Origin: Aerococcus kribbianus
GTDB taxonomy: Bacteria; Bacillota; Bacilli; Lactobacillales; Aerococcaceae
Assembly: GCF_026805545.1 (NCBI RefSeq)
Contig: NZ_JAPRFR010000002.1
Coordinates: 124,001-188,000, forward strand
Direction: 5' to 3'
DNA: 64,000 nt
Part shown: piece by piece, positions 1-8,671 of the stretch
Numbering within the stretch: the stretch's first letter is position 1
How the letters are laid out: every line of letters starts with the position of its first letter
Position numbers and translations under genes: made by a program
The notes under the pieces: generated by a model
Told to the model about the DNA's origin: nothing
The model's database searches: none
The model's input: the letters and a program-made list of their open reading frames with translations, nothing else

Positions 1-775
1 CAGGATGATTTAATACTTTTTGAATCCCCTTTTCAATTGGTGAGGCTGATTCAATAAAGTTCTTGGTCAACTCTGCCTGTGGATTAGAGAAGATATCAAA
101 AATGGTTCCCTCTTCAATTACATGGCCATCCTCCATAACAGCTACCCGATTACAAATTTCTTTGATAACAGACATTTCGTGGGTAATTATAACCACTGTT
201 AAACCTAGTGATTGGTTAACATCTTTCAACAATTCTAAGATTGATTGCGTCGTCTTGGGGTCAAGGGCTGAAGTCGCTTCATCGCAAAGCAAGATATCAG
301 GATCATTGGCTAAAGCCCTTGCAATAGCTACCCGTTGTTTCTGTCCACCAGACAATTGTGAAGGGTAAGCATTGGCCTTATCTGCTAAACCAACTAATTC
401 GAGTAAGCTATTAATCTTGTCCTCTTTTTCTTGGCGACTCAAGTCTGAGTGTTTTAATGGATAAGCCACATTACCCGCCACTGTCCGAGCATTCATCAAA
501 TTAAAGTGTTGGAAAATCATCCCAATTTTCTTACGTACTTGGCGTAGGCCCTGGATAGGCATTTCTGTTAAGTCCTTATCATTAACAATAACCGATCCTT
601 GCGTTGGTTCTTGGAGCATATTGATGGTCCGAACCAAGGTTGACTTCCCTGCACCAGAATAACCGATTACGCCATAAATTTCGCCTGCTCCAATAGAGAC
701 AGAAACATCTTTAACTGCGTTGACGGGACCATTAGGTGTATCAAAGGTCACCGTAATATCTTTCAAATCTATCAC
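1..775 (-). CDS. metN: Methionine ABC transporter ATP-binding protein MetN (3' end outside window)
   Basis: ATPase of a MetNPQ-type importer; it would energise uptake of methionine at the inner face of the membrane. I translated the minus strand by hand. It shows Walker A (GYSGAGKST), the Q-loop ([10 protein letters not shown]), the signature LSGGQKQR, Walker B ([10 protein letters not shown]) and the switch histidine (VIITHEM). About 258 codons are present; the family is about 340 residues, so the C-terminal substrate-sensing (NIL) domain lies beyond the window edge. The start is a GTG behind AAGGAAGTGA; no in-frame ATG fits. The leader is only about 20 nt, so I see no S-box or T-box. A different amino-acid substrate is possible, but the signature-to-C-terminal region matches MetN best. 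Confidence 0.85.
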   Translation of the reverse strand, partial: MIDLKDITVTFDTPNGPVNAVKDVSVSIGAGEIYGVIGYSGAGKSTLVRTINMLQEPTQGSVIVNDKDLTEMPIQGLRQVRKKIGMIFQHFNLMNARTVAGNVAYPLKHSDLSRQEKEDKINSLLELVGLADKANAYPSQLSGGQKQRVAIARALANDPDILLCDEATSALDPKTTQSILELLKDVNQSLGLTVVIITHEMSVIKEICNRVAVMEDGHVIEEGTIFDIFSNPQAELTKNFIESASPIEKGIQKVLNHP

Positions 776-804
776 TGCGTCACTTCCTTTTCTTATACTT
801 TAAT

Positions 805-813
805 ATTGTAGCA
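805..813 (-). promoter_or_regulatory. Probable metN extended -10 element
   Basis: Minus-strand TGCTACAAT lies about 30 nt upstream of the metN GTG. It is an extended -10 (TGn) with no convincing -35. The short leader leaves no room for a riboswitch. Confidence 0.4.
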
Positions 814-910
814 GTTGTCCTCTGATATGAAAAATAGTTAATTAATATGACGAGTTATAGCCTAAAACTATACCAATGCCACTTACATTAGCTTTTCAAA
901 TATAGAAGGA

Positions 911-942
911 AATAAAAAAGCTGGAACGAGTGGTTCCAGCTT
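911..942 (-). terminator. Terminator of the infC-rpmI-rplT operon
   Basis: A perfect 10-bp stem (918-927 with 933-942, 5-nt loop) is followed on the minus strand by TTTTTTATTT. It lies 142 bp past the rplT stop, with the structured repeat at 961-1083 in between. Confidence 0.85.
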
Positions 943-960
943 CATTATATATATGAACAT

Positions 961-1083
961 TTATCTCTTAGTTGAGTTCTGAAAAACAGCCCCATCAGTA
1001 TTTTCTGCAAATGAGTCAATATTCTGCCAATACTTCCCATTTGCAGACAAATCCTTTGGGGATAACCGTTTTTCATCTTATTC
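961..1083 (-). repeat. Nested-hairpin intergenic element, copy F (in rplT 3' UTR)
   Basis: Read on the minus strand, this begins directly after the rplT stop and carries the layout of the elements at 37081 and 60391. The outer stem is GAAAAAC/GTTTTTC (1068-1074 with 981-987). A GC stem pairs 1058-1061 with 990-993. A perfect 10-bp inner stem pairs TCTGCAAATG with CATTTGCAGA (1038-1047 with 1004-1013). The tail TTTCAGAACTCAACT matches copy C (TTTCAGAACCCGACT). A 63-codon ORF crosses it but has no ribosome site and I do not call it a gene. Confidence 0.65.
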
Positions 1084-1437
1084 TTATAGTGCTGCTTTGG
1101 CCTGATCGCAAATAGCTGCAAAAGCATCAGCATCATTAACTGCTAAATCAGCCAACATTTTACGGTTAATATCAACGTTTGATTGTTTCAAGCCATTGAT
1201 TAATTTGCTGTAGCTTAAGCCGTTTTGACGAGCAGCAGCGTTGATACGAGTAATCCATAGACGACGGAAGTCACGTTTCTTTTGACGACGGTCGCGGTAT
1301 GAATAAGTGTAAGATTTCATAACAGCTTGTTTAGCTGTCTTGTATAACTTAGACTTAGATCCATAATAACCTTTTGCTAATTTTAAATATTTTTTACGAC
1401 GATTGCGGCTAACAATACCACCTTTAACTCGTGCCAT
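1084..1437 (-). CDS. rplT: 50S ribosomal protein L20
   Basis: Primary binder of 23S rRNA, essential for early assembly of the large subunit. The 117-residue length and the N-terminus [16 protein letters not shown], followed by the lysine/arginine-rich helix and the [11 protein letters not shown] motif, are typical of the whole family. It is last in infC-rpmI-rplT. In Bacillus subtilis L20 represses this operon by causing termination in the leader; the hairpin at 2311-2345 fits the same control here. The start has a clear AAGGAGGAAAT site. Confidence 0.97.
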   Translation of the reverse strand: MARVKGGIVSRNRRKKYLKLAKGYYGSKSKLYKTAKQAVMKSYTYSYRDRRQKKRDFRRLWITRINAAARQNGLSYSKLINGLKQSNVDINRKMLADLAVNDADAFAAICDQAKAAL

Positions 1438-1533
1438 ATTATTTCCTCCTTATACAAACGACAGATCCATTATCGGCGCTGTCTCGATGATTTTTACAAG
1501 ATTTAATCTGCGATTAGATTACTAAATGTCCAA

Positions 1534-1725
1534 TTATGGAAGCATTTGGTCAATGCGTCGTTGGTCTGAAGCAGATACCATTGTTAATGGTTTATGTTGA
1601 CGACGTTGTTTCTTAGTCTTACCGTGGAAACGGTGAGAACGTTCAGAATGAGAACGTTTTAATTTACCAGATGCAGTACGTTTGAAACGCTTAGCAGAAG
1701 CGCGATGTGTTTTTTGTTTAGGCAT
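1534..1725 (-). CDS. rpmI: 50S ribosomal protein L35
   Basis: Small basic protein of the large ribosomal subunit. It is 63 residues, a normal length, with the diagnostic [15 protein letters not shown] start and an internal [15 protein letters not shown] segment. It lies between infC (26 bp upstream) and rplT (96 bp downstream), the conserved IF3-L35-L20 order. AGGAGGAAATTGT precedes the ATG. Confidence 0.97.
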   Translation of the reverse strand: MPKQKTHRASAKRFKRTASGKLKRSHSERSHRFHGKTKKQRRQHKPLTMVSASDQRRIDQMLP

Positions 1726-1751
1726 TACAATTTCCTCCTATAATTCTAAGA

Positions 1752-2267
1752 TTATTTGTCTTGCTTAGGTGCAAGTTGTAAGAACATGGAACGGCCTTCC
1801 ATTTTAGCTTTTTGTTCCACTTGGGCAATATCTTCCATTTCACTAGCGAAACGCTCTAATACCTCACGTCCAATTTCTTTGTGAGTAATTGCCCGACCAC
1901 GGAAACGAATTGATACACGAACTTTGTCGCCTTTACCGATAAATTTACGGCCTTGACGAAGTTTCGTTTCGAAGTCATTTTGTTCAATTGTTGGACTCAA
2001 CCGTAACTCTTTTACTGTCACAGTTTTTTGGTTTTTACGTTGTTCACGTGCTTTACGTTGTTGTTCATAACGGTATTTACCATAGTCCATGATCCGTGCC
2101 ACAGGTGGTTTGGCATTTGGTGAAATCAAAACGAGATCAAGCTCAGCTTCATCAGCCTTAGCTAGGGCTTCTTGTTTTGATAAAATTCCAATTTGATCCC
2201 CATCAGGATTAATTACCCGTAATTCACGAGCACGGATACCATCGTTTACACTCATATCTTTTGCGAT
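1752..2267 (-). CDS. infC: Translation initiation factor IF-3 (ATC start)
   Basis: Binds the 30S subunit, blocks early 50S joining and proofreads the start codon and initiator tRNA. It has the N domain ([13 protein letters not shown]), the basic linker ([17 protein letters not shown]) and the C domain ([26 protein letters not shown]). The start is read as ATC at 2265-2267: GGAGGTGA lies 6 nt upstream of it, but 18 nt upstream of the first ATG (2253-2255). The added residues give (M)[12 protein letters not shown], matching the IF3 N-terminus seen in Bacilli. A rare start codon is the family's known autoregulation device, because IF3 discriminates against such starts. Length is 171 residues. 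Confidence 0.95.
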   Translation of the reverse strand: MAKDMSVNDGIRARELRVINPDGDQIGILSKQEALAKADEAELDLVLISPNAKPPVARIMDYGKYRYEQQRKAREQRKNQKTVTVKELRLSPTIEQNDFETKLRQGRKFIGKGDKVRVSIRFRGRAITHKEIGREVLERFASEMEDIAQVEQKAKMEGRSMFLQLAPKQDK

Positions 2268-2281
2268 ACGACTTCACCTCC
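2265..2281 (-). promoter_or_regulatory. infC ribosome site and non-canonical ATC start
   Basis: Minus-strand GGAGGTGA (2274-2281), a 6-nt spacer, then ATC GCA AAA GAT ATG. Spacing strongly favours ATC over the downstream ATG. ATT is the usual rare start of infC; ATC is a variant of the same theme. Confidence 0.8.
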
Positions 2282-2310
2282 ACATAAAATTTAGAGAAAA
2301 TTATTGTAAA

Positions 2311-2345
2311 TAAAAACAGCGAATGAATACATAATTCACCCGCTG
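2311..2345 (-). terminator. Leader terminator/attenuator of infC operon (L20 leader type)
   Basis: Twelve pairs, two of them G-U, join 2317-2328 with 2334-2345. On the minus strand TTTTTATTT follows. The hairpin lies inside the untranslated leader, about 100 nt past the promoter at 2453-2481 and before the infC ribosome site. In B. subtilis the L20 leader ends in such a terminator, stabilised when L20 binds the upstream RNA. I did not identify the L20-binding fold base by base. Confidence 0.75.
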
Positions 2346-2452
2346 CAAAAATCATAAGTCATAGCTTACGATAACTGTATTTAGCAACCAAAGGACGTAC
2401 TTGTCAACTCAGGTGAGAAACGGGTGTTTCTACTTCTTCTCTCAACTATATT

Positions 2453-2481
2453 AGTTTACTCGATTAAGCTATATAAGTCAA
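2453..2481 (-). promoter_or_regulatory. Promoter of infC-rpmI-rplT
   Basis: Minus strand TTGACT (2476-2481), 17-nt spacer, TAAACT (2453-2458). It lies directly behind the thrS stop and gives a leader of about 180 nt. Confidence 0.7.
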
Positions 2482-2499
2482 GGCTTTTTTAACTTTCAA

Positions 2500-4425
2500 T
2501 TAATTAAAGTTAGCAATTTGTTCTTGTAATTGTGCCAAGAAGTCATCTAAGGCAATAGTTTCCGTTTTCTTAGAACCATATTGACGAACAGTTACTGTTT
2601 TATCTGCGATCTCGTTGTCACCGAAAACTAATTGATAAGGAATCTTTTGCGTTTGGGCGGCTCGAATTTTGTAACCCATTTTTTCGTTACGGTCATCCAC
2701 TGATACACGTAAACCAAGTTTTTCCATTCGTTGTTTGACTTCATAAACATAATCGGCATGGGCACTTTCATTTACTGGAATCAATGTTGCTTGTTCTGGA
2801 GCTAACCATACTGGGAAGGCACCCTTGTATTCTTCAATCAAGTAAGCCACAAAACGTTCCATAGTTGATACAATGCCTCGGTGGATAACAACCGGACGAT
2901 GAGTATCTTGACCATCTTCACCCACATAAGTCAGGTCAAAGCGTTCTGGTAAGAGGAAGTCTAATTGAACCGTTGACATGGTTTCTTCTAAACCAAGAGC
3001 AGTCTTGAATTGGACGTCTAGTTTTGGTCCATAGAAGGCGGCTTCGCCTTCTGCTTCAAAGTAGTCTAAGCCTAACTCATCCATGGCAGCTTTTAACATT
3101 GATTGGGCTTTTTCCCACATTTCGTCATCATCAAAGTATTTTTCTTTGTCTTCAGGGTCACGATAAGAGAGACGGAAACGATAATCTGAAATCTTGAAGT
3201 CGTCATAAACTTCTTGGATCAGCTTAATCACACGAGTAAATTCTTCCTGAGTTTGATCAGGACGTACAAAGATATGGGCATCGTTCAAGGTCATTTCCCG
3301 TACACGTTGTAAACCTGATAAAGCACCAGATTTTTCATAACGGTGCATCATACCTAATTCAGCAATTCGAATTGGCAATTCTCGGTAAGAATGAATATCA
3401 TCCTTATAAATCATCATATGATGTGGACAGTTCATAGGACGGAGAACCAATTTTTCGCCATCACCCATATCCATTGGTGGGAACATATCATCATGGTAGT
3501 GATCCAAGTGACCAGAAGTACGATACAATTCTTGGTTGGCCATAATAGGTGTATAAACGTGTTGGTAACCCAAAGAAACTTCCTTGTCGACGATATACCG
3601 TTCGATTGTCCGACGAATAGTTGCGCCTTTTGGTAACCAGAAAGGTAAGCCTGAGCCTACTTCTGGCGAAATCATAAATAAGTTGAGTTCCTTACCTAGT
3701 TTTCGATGGTCACGTTCCTTGGCCTCTTCACGCATCTTCAAGAATTCTTTAAGGTCAGATTTCTTGAAGAAGGCTGTCCCATAAACCCGTTGCATCATTT
3801 GATTATTGGCATCACCACGCCAATAAGCGCCAGCTAAGGATAAGAGTTTGAATTCTTTGATTTTACCTGTAGATGGCACATGAACGCCTCGACAAAGATC
3901 GGTGAATTCACCTTGACTATAAACAGTGATTGTTTCATCTTCTGGAAGATCAGTAATAAGTTCTACTTTGTAAGGATCAGTTGAAAATAGCTCCAAGGCT
4001 TCTTCTCGACTGACTTCCCGACGAACAATAGGTAAGTCTTCCTTAACGATTTTTTTCATTTCTGCTTCAATGGCTGGTAATTCTTCTTCAGTAATTTGTG
4101 GGGTTTTATCAGTATCATAGTAAAAACCTGTTTCAATAGCTGGACCTACCCCAAAATGAATATCTGGATACAAACGTTTTAGCGCTTGAGCCATCAAATG
4201 AGCCGTAGAATGGCGTAAGATTTCTAGGGCGTTTTCATGTTTAGGATCAACGATTTCAATTTCACCATCACCTGGTAATTCAGATGGTAAATCGATTAAC
4301 TCCCCATTATATTTAGCAGCTAAGGCATTCTTAGCCAAACCTGGACTAATAAATTCCGCTACATCGTAAGCAGTGGCGCCAGCGGAAAATTCATGGACTG
4401 CGCCGTCTGGAAAAGTAACTTTCAT
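2500..4425 (-). CDS. thrS: Threonyl-tRNA synthetase
   Basis: Cytosolic class II enzyme that charges tRNA-Thr, with editing of serine. 641 residues, the usual bacterial length. Order: TGS domain (about 1-60), editing domain with [11 protein letters not shown] and the second editing motif [10 protein letters not shown], then the catalytic core with the zinc-ligand segment RPMNCPHHM, motif 2 ([13 protein letters not shown]) and motif 3 near [11 protein letters not shown]. The C-terminal anticodon-binding domain covers about the last 100 residues. AAGGAGGAAATAC precedes the ATG. A threonine T-box with specifier ACC lies upstream, so expression should rise when tRNA-Thr is uncharged. Confidence 0.98.
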   Translation of the reverse strand: MKVTFPDGAVHEFSAGATAYDVAEFISPGLAKNALAAKYNGELIDLPSELPGDGEIEIVDPKHENALEILRHSTAHLMAQALKRLYPDIHFGVGPAIETGFYYDTDKTPQITEEELPAIEAEMKKIVKEDLPIVRREVSREEALELFSTDPYKVELITDLPEDETITVYSQGEFTDLCRGVHVPSTGKIKEFKLLSLAGAYWRGDANNQMMQRVYGTAFFKKSDLKEFLKMREEAKERDHRKLGKELNLFMISPEVGSGLPFWLPKGATIRRTIERYIVDKEVSLGYQHVYTPIMANQELYRTSGHLDHYHDDMFPPMDMGDGEKLVLRPMNCPHHMMIYKDDIHSYRELPIRIAELGMMHRYEKSGALSGLQRVREMTLNDAHIFVRPDQTQEEFTRVIKLIQEVYDDFKISDYRFRLSYRDPEDKEKYFDDDEMWEKAQSMLKAAMDELGLDYFEAEGEAAFYGPKLDVQFKTALGLEETMSTVQLDFLLPERFDLTYVGEDGQDTHRPVVIHRGIVSTMERFVAYLIEEYKGAFPVWLAPEQATLIPVNESAHADYVYEVKQRMEKLGLRVSVDDRNEKMGYKIRAAQTQKIPYQLVFGDNEIADKTVTVRQYGSKKTETIALDDFLAQLQEQIANFN

Positions 4426-4443
4426 TGTATTTCCTCCTTAATA

Positions 4444-4686
4444 ACAAAAAAACCTGTTAGCACAAGGCTAACAGGGACGATAAACAATTCTATCGTGGTT
4501 CCACCCACATTCTATACCTAAAAAGGTATACTCGATAAATCACGCTATCGGTGTGATGACCGGCTTGCTTAGTCACAAGCATCTAAAGAGTGGTATCCAA
4601 CAAGGTTAAGCGGATGTTTCCACCTATTCATCCGTCGCTAAACAAAACCATGCTTTCAGTCTCTTATCATTGATTAATTTTTAAGC
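4444..4686 (-). promoter_or_regulatory. T-box leader (threonine) with terminator upstream of thrS
   Basis: Minus-strand RNA leader. The T-box core GGGTGGAACCACG is at 4494-4506. The terminator CCTGTTAGC/GCTAACAGG (4467-4475 with 4453-4461) is followed by seven T. Part of its 5' side can pair instead with the T-box to form the antiterminator. In stem I the 3' arm reads GGATACCACTCTT, so the likely specifier is ACC (4592-4594), a threonine codon, matching the gene controlled. The specifier assignment rests on position and the following purine, not on a full fold. Confidence 0.9.
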
Positions 4687-4692
4687 AAAATC

Positions 4693-4702
4693 ATTATAGC
4701 AT
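4693..4702 (-). promoter_or_regulatory. thrS extended -10 promoter element
   Basis: Minus-strand ATGCTATAAT, a perfect -10 with TGn extension, lying just upstream of the T-box leader. No strong -35 is visible. The same 10-mer recurs at 9176, 40816, 60244 and 61167. Confidence 0.65.
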
Positions 4703-4734
4703 GGACAAATAAAAAAATCTAGTCTGTTTTACAT

Positions 4735-4765
4735 ACAAAAAAAGGCTAGGATATAAATCCTAGCC
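4735..4765 (-). terminator. Terminator of amaP-DUF2273-asp23
   Basis: A 9-bp stem GGCTAGGAT/ATCCTAGCC (4744-4752 with 4757-4765) with a 4-nt loop, followed on the minus strand by TTTTTTT. It lies 20 bp past the asp23 stop. Confidence 0.9.
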
Positions 4766-4784
4766 GTGCCTAAACACTAAAGAA

Positions 4785-5243
4785 TTATTGAACACGTGAG
4801 CCGTCGCTGTATTCACCATTACGGTTAGCTTGACGACGTTCTTCTGCTTTTTTACGTTGTTCTTCAGTTTTATTCTTTTCGTATTCAGCGCGAGAAACCA
4901 CATCGTTAACATTCATGTTGATTTCAACAACTTTTAAACCAGTCATTTTTTCAACATTTTTAGAAATTTCTTCTACTGCACGTTCGAAGGCAGTTGGAAT
5001 ATTTTTGCCATATTCAGCAACAATTTCTAAGTCTAAAGCAACTTCTTTTTTACCAACTTCAGCATTAACGCCTTTAGTTTCATCGCCATTTGAGCTAAAG
5101 AAGTCCTTAATTCCTGAAGTAAAGTTACCTTGTAATTCTAAAATGCCATCAACAGAATCAACAGTATAGAAAGCAATTTTTTCTAATACCTTGTCTTCAA
5201 ATGATAATTCGTTAGTATGTTTCACTTTTTCTTGTTCAGCCAT
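4785..5243 (-). CDS. asp23: Asp23/Gls24 family envelope stress protein
   Basis: Cytoplasmic protein that in Staphylococcus aureus is held at the membrane by AmaP and supports cell-envelope homeostasis. 152 residues: an Asp23 fold over about residues 10-120 (VLEKIAFYTVDSVDGILEL, then VALDLEIVAEYGKNIP and GLKVVEINMNVNDV), ending in a charged tail rich in E, K and R. It is the distal gene of amaP-DUF2273-asp23, the S. aureus order. A second promoter-like element sits 40 bp upstream, so it may be made in excess of its membrane anchor. AAGGAGGAAATCAC sets the start. Confidence 0.92.
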   Translation of the reverse strand: MAEQEKVKHTNELSFEDKVLEKIAFYTVDSVDGILELQGNFTSGIKDFFSSNGDETKGVNAEVGKKEVALDLEIVAEYGKNIPTAFERAVEEISKNVEKMTGLKVVEINMNVNDVVSRAEYEKNKTEEQRKKAEERRQANRNGEYSDGSRVQ

Positions 5244-5283
5244 GTGATTTCCTCCTTAAGAAATAAACAATATTTATAATTTT

Positions 5284-5293
5284 ATTATAGCAA
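5284..5293 (-). promoter_or_regulatory. Candidate internal promoter for asp23
   Basis: Minus-strand TTGCTATAAT (perfect -10 with TGn extension) in the 80-bp gap between the DUF2273 gene and asp23. No clear -35. Confidence 0.45.
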
Positions 5294-5323
5294 GTTTGCA
5301 AGCGTTTTGGCAAGCATTATGTC

Positions 5324-5530
5324 TTAACGCATAAAGAAATTGAACCAAGATTCGAGATCAATTTCTCCATCGAAATAAGCACCAACAATATAACCAATAG
5401 CAGTTAATAAGGCCACCAAAACAGCTTGTCCAAATCCTAGCCACATCCATAGTAGCGCGAAGAGAAAAGCAATAATTAGTCCGATGACTGAATACCGATG
5501 TTCATACCATGATTTTGGGGGTTGTTTCAT
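5324..5530 (-). CDS. DUF2273-type small membrane protein
   Basis: 68 residues with two closely spaced hydrophobic segments (about residues 14-32 and 33-50), so a small integral membrane protein with short ends. Proteins of this kind lie between amaP and asp23 in staphylococci and lactic acid bacteria and are grouped as DUF2273; their biochemical role is not known to me. It is 25 bp downstream of amaP, with TTAGGAGGCAAAG before its ATG. Identification rests on size, topology and position. Confidence 0.82.
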   Translation of the reverse strand: MKQPPKSWYEHRYSVIGLIIAFLFALLWMWLGFGQAVLVALLTAIGYIVGAYFDGEIDLESWFNFFMR

Positions 5531-5555
5531 TATCTTTGCCTCCTAAATTACTGTC

Positions 5556-6128
5556 CTAGTTTACTCGACGACCTTGATCACGTGATGATGCCTCAACATT
5601 TTGGCTAGAGTCATAAGGATTAGCCTTCACATTAACCGTTTTAATGGGTTGACCGAAGAACGCTTCAAGAGCACTCTGTACACGGTTTTGAATATCGTTG
5701 GAAATGCCAACTACATCCTTATCTTGATCAATATCAAAGCTAACATCAGCCTTAGAGCTAGCAACATCTGACCCTAATTTTACTTTGACATTTTTATTAC
5801 GAGCAGCAGTGACATTACGGATAGCATTGTATGCACACATTTCTACTGATTCACTCTCTACAACAATTTTCCCCTTGTCGTTAGCGAGTGATAATTTCTT
5901 AGATTTACCACGTGCGAACAGTGCATATAGAACAGCACCAATCAAATAAATGGTAATTAATCCTAAAGCCACAGCCACAACAATTCGTAAATTCTCATCG
6001 ACTAAGATATAGTCAAATACAAAGTTTGTGACATAAGGGATAGGAAAGAATATGGCAATACTGAAGACAAGCCCAACGATTACAAATAAAGCAATAATCG
6101 CTTGAACCCACTTTCTAAAACTAGTCAT
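5556..6128 (-). CDS. amaP: Alkaline shock response membrane anchor protein AmaP
   Basis: Membrane anchor that recruits Asp23 in S. aureus. 190 residues: two N-terminal transmembrane segments (about 8-30 and 48-70, LGLITIYLIGAVLYALF), then a soluble Asp23-like domain with the SVEMCAYNAIRNVTAARN and GISNDIQNRVQSALEAFFG segments. The tail is hydrophilic. First gene of the operon; GAGGAGGTTAACTT sets the start. No stress-sigma promoter could be recognised upstream. Confidence 0.88.
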   Translation of the reverse strand: MTSFRKWVQAIIALFVIVGLVFSIAIFFPIPYVTNFVFDYILVDENLRIVVAVALGLITIYLIGAVLYALFARGKSKKLSLANDKGKIVVESESVEMCAYNAIRNVTAARNKNVKVKLGSDVASSKADVSFDIDQDKDVVGISNDIQNRVQSALEAFFGQPIKTVNVKANPYDSSQNVEASSRDQGRRVN

Positions 6129-6262
6129 AAGTTAACCTCCTCATTAAATAAATAAATAGACATTTAATACCTTAAGATTAAAGCTATTAGCCTAAAAAAG
6201 CAAATAATAACGGTTATATTAACCTATAAAAATTACTTTCAGGCAATCATTAAAACAATTCT

Positions 6263-7189
6263 CTAAGAGAAGCGTCGGTTACGGCCAGACATCATCACTT
6301 CTTGACTTAGATATTTAATGCGTTGCATCAATCGTGACGCTTTTACCTTCTCATAGTCCCCCTTACTCGTATGGGCCAGACGGTCTTCCAACTCAGCCAT
6401 AGAGAAATTGGAAGAGAAAAATGTTGGTAATTCTTCTTGCATACGATGTTGAAGAATCACCCCTAATAATTCATCGCGGGTCCAAGCTGTGTTATTTTCC
6501 GCCCCAATATCATCAAGAACCAAAATTTCCGCCGTCATCAATTGATCAATGCGGGCTTTAACCGAGTTATCAGCAATGGCGTCCTTCATAGTCAAAACGA
6601 ATTGCGGATAATGAACCATAGTGGTTGTTAAGCCATGTTTGGCAAAGTAATTAGCCAAAGCCGCCAAGAGATAAGTTTTCCCAACACCAAAGGGGCCATG
6701 GAGATAAAGTCCAGGACGATATGTGGTCTCTTCGGACAAGTAATGGTCAGCAAAGGCCAAGACTTCTTCCAAAGCCTTTTCTCGGCTAGGTTCTGAAGTA
6801 TCGAAATCAGAAAATCTAGCTTCCTTCAAGGACTTAGGTAAGGCCACTAGAGTAACGCGTTGTTTTTCCTGGTAGGCCACTTGCTTAGCAATAAAATCCT
6901 GATTAGGTAAGTATTTTACATCAATATAGTTGACATTCATGATGAGTTGAGGATGGTAATTTTCAAATTTTGGATCTTGTCCTTGACTAGAACGCTTGTT
7001 TTCTTGCACAAATTCATAGAGTTTGGACAAACTCCGTTCAACAATTGGATCATCCCCAGCCAAATTATGCTCACTTAAAAAGGTCTTCACTGCCTGATCA
7101 TTAAGCACCTCACGCTTAATACTGGTTAAGCGTTCCTTCAAAGGGGACCGATTCAATTCCGCTTGCATGGCCTTCCCGATATTTTCCAT
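6263..7189 (-). CDS. dnaI: Primosomal protein DnaI (helicase loader)
   Basis: AAA+ ATPase that loads the replicative helicase at the origin and at restarted forks. The start is set at the ATG one base after the dnaB stop, giving MENIGKAMQAEL, which lines up with DnaI of Bacillus (MEPIG...), and 308 residues against about 311. An upstream in-frame start inside dnaB would add 11 residues without family support. It has the N-terminal helicase-binding domain, Walker A (GPFGVGKT), Walker B (EILVLDDIGAEN), sensor 1 (TFFSSNF) and an arginine-finger region near ASRLMQRI. It is translationally coupled to dnaB. Confidence 0.95.
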   Translation of the reverse strand: MENIGKAMQAELNRSPLKERLTSIKREVLNDQAVKTFLSEHNLAGDDPIVERSLSKLYEFVQENKRSSQGQDPKFENYHPQLIMNVNYIDVKYLPNQDFIAKQVAYQEKQRVTLVALPKSLKEARFSDFDTSEPSREKALEEVLAFADHYLSEETTYRPGLYLHGPFGVGKTYLLAALANYFAKHGLTTTMVHYPQFVLTMKDAIADNSVKARIDQLMTAEILVLDDIGAENNTAWTRDELLGVILQHRMQEELPTFFSSNFSMAELEDRLAHTSKGDYEKVKASRLMQRIKYLSQEVMMSGRNRRFS

Positions 7190-7190
7190 C

Positions 7191-8660
7191 TTAAGTGTCA
7201 TCTCCTTCTGTGAAGCGAGCAATCATGGCTTTCATTCGCTCCTGGGCATCCTTGTTCTCATTTGTTGCTTCTTTAGTGTTTTGACTCGTTTTTTTATTTT
7301 CAGCGTCTATTTTCGCAGTTGAATTCTTTTCTGTTTTGTCTTGGCCTTCTTTAAACCAAGCTGGCTCTACTTCTTGATAGTTAGTCTTGCGATAATAGCG
7401 GTTATTCTGCTTAGCTTGTTGGCGTTTAAGTTCAGCTTCTTTTTGTTTGTTGCGTCGCCCCTTCAAATAAAGCATGGCGGCTTCCGGTGTATCTATCTTT
7501 TCTTGCGCCCAATCATCAGCTGTCCGCTCCATCCAAGCTTTGTTGAGAGACTTGTTATCTAGCTGAACTAGGAAATAATGAATCAACATATTCACGACGC
7601 CGGCATTTAATACCCCTGATTGCAGCAATTCTTGGATGGTTTTAGCTTCACCTTGGCTGACGTAACCATGCCGTTGCTGTTTAATACTCTTGATATAGGT
7701 CATAGATGGATAATCATGCATTTGCTGGGTCAAGGCAAGTTCTTTTTCACCCAATCCTTGGCTTTTCCAAAAGTCTTTTTCGCTCGTATTTTCTTGACTA
7801 GCCTGCTCTTTTGCTTGCTGTTTAGAAAAGGATAGGCCGTGATTTTCCGCTTCTTTAAGGGCTTGTGCCTGGTAACGTTCCAAACTAATGGTATTAGACC
7901 GAACATTGAAGGCATCCAAGGCAAAACGTTGCAAATCGACCTCATCATAACCATACATCACATGTAAAGTCTTGGTCATAGCTAGAACGTCTTGATTAAT
8001 GGCTTGGTCACTGACGAAGCTCCCCTGTAGCAACTGTTTGAAATAATCATAGTCAAATGAACTATTCTCTAATTGCCGAGCATTTTGTCGTTGGTTAGTC
8101 TTTACTAGACGTTTTTCCTGTTGACTGTCCATGGGAACATATTGGCGCGGAATGCGATAGGCATCTTGAAAACTCGCAGTGATTTCTTGCCAATCACGGT
8201 CATCACTAGGCAAATGGACAGAGAAACGTTCCAATAATTCATTGAAACGTGGCGCTCCTAAACGATCCAATAAGAGAGTGGACATAATCGCATCAGAAAA
8301 GAGCTTATCTGCAGCTAAGGGGGCGCGCAAGACATAACGCATGGCTTCATCTTCTTCCCCTTTTACTACAAAAGTTCGCACTAATCCAATTGCTTCTAAA
8401 CGGCGTCGGGCTTTGACATACTGTTCCTTACCCATGACCAACTGTTCCATTAAGTCTCGATGGCGTAATTCTTTGGAGACATATCCTTCCAAATGCACCT
8501 GGGCCAACAAAGTCATATATAAGGCATAAGAATCTGAACCAATAATTGGTTGGTAACAATAAGCCAAGACCTGACGATCGCGGTCAGAAATCCACTCCGC
8601 CTGCATAACGGTCAAAACTGCTTGCGGATTTAAATTTTCCCATACTTGTGACACAGACAT
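7191..8660 (-). CDS. dnaB: Replication initiation and membrane attachment protein DnaB (Firmicute type)
   Basis: Not the helicase: this is the Firmicute co-loader acting with DnaD and DnaI at oriC. 489 residues. The N-terminal winged-helix part (about 1-110) has YCYQPIIGSDSYALYM. A central stretch and a C-terminal DnaB/DnaD domain follow (about 290-400, ending MLIHYFLVQLDNKSLNKAWMERTADDW). The last 80 residues are lysine-, glutamine- and glutamate-rich and probably disordered. Gene order nrdR-dnaB-dnaI matches Bacillus. TTAGGAGT precedes the ATG 12 bp after nrdR. Confidence 0.93.
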   Translation of the reverse strand: MSVSQVWENLNPQAVLTVMQAEWISDRDRQVLAYCYQPIIGSDSYALYMTLLAQVHLEGYVSKELRHRDLMEQLVMGKEQYVKARRRLEAIGLVRTFVVKGEEDEAMRYVLRAPLAADKLFSDAIMSTLLLDRLGAPRFNELLERFSVHLPSDDRDWQEITASFQDAYRIPRQYVPMDSQQEKRLVKTNQRQNARQLENSSFDYDYFKQLLQGSFVSDQAINQDVLAMTKTLHVMYGYDEVDLQRFALDAFNVRSNTISLERYQAQALKEAENHGLSFSKQQAKEQASQENTSEKDFWKSQGLGEKELALTQQMHDYPSMTYIKSIKQQRHGYVSQGEAKTIQELLQSGVLNAGVVNMLIHYFLVQLDNKSLNKAWMERTADDWAQEKIDTPEAAMLYLKGRRNKQKEAELKRQQAKQNNRYYRKTNYQEVEPAWFKEGQDKTEKNSTAKIDAENKKTSQNTKEATNENKDAQERMKAMIARFTEGDDT

Positions 8661-8671
8661 CTGACTCCTAA

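Noticed and set aside
805-900. S-box or Met T-box in front of metN
   Set aside because: The promoter-like -10 is about 30 nt from the start, and no T-box core or S-box-like arms were seen.
945-1136. 63-codon minus-strand ORF after rplT
   Set aside because: It overlaps the end of rplT, has no ribosome site, and its sequence is explained by the structured repeat copy F.
3391-3784. Plus-strand ORFs inside thrS
   Set aside because: They lie fully in a clear essential gene, in other frames, without ribosome sites.
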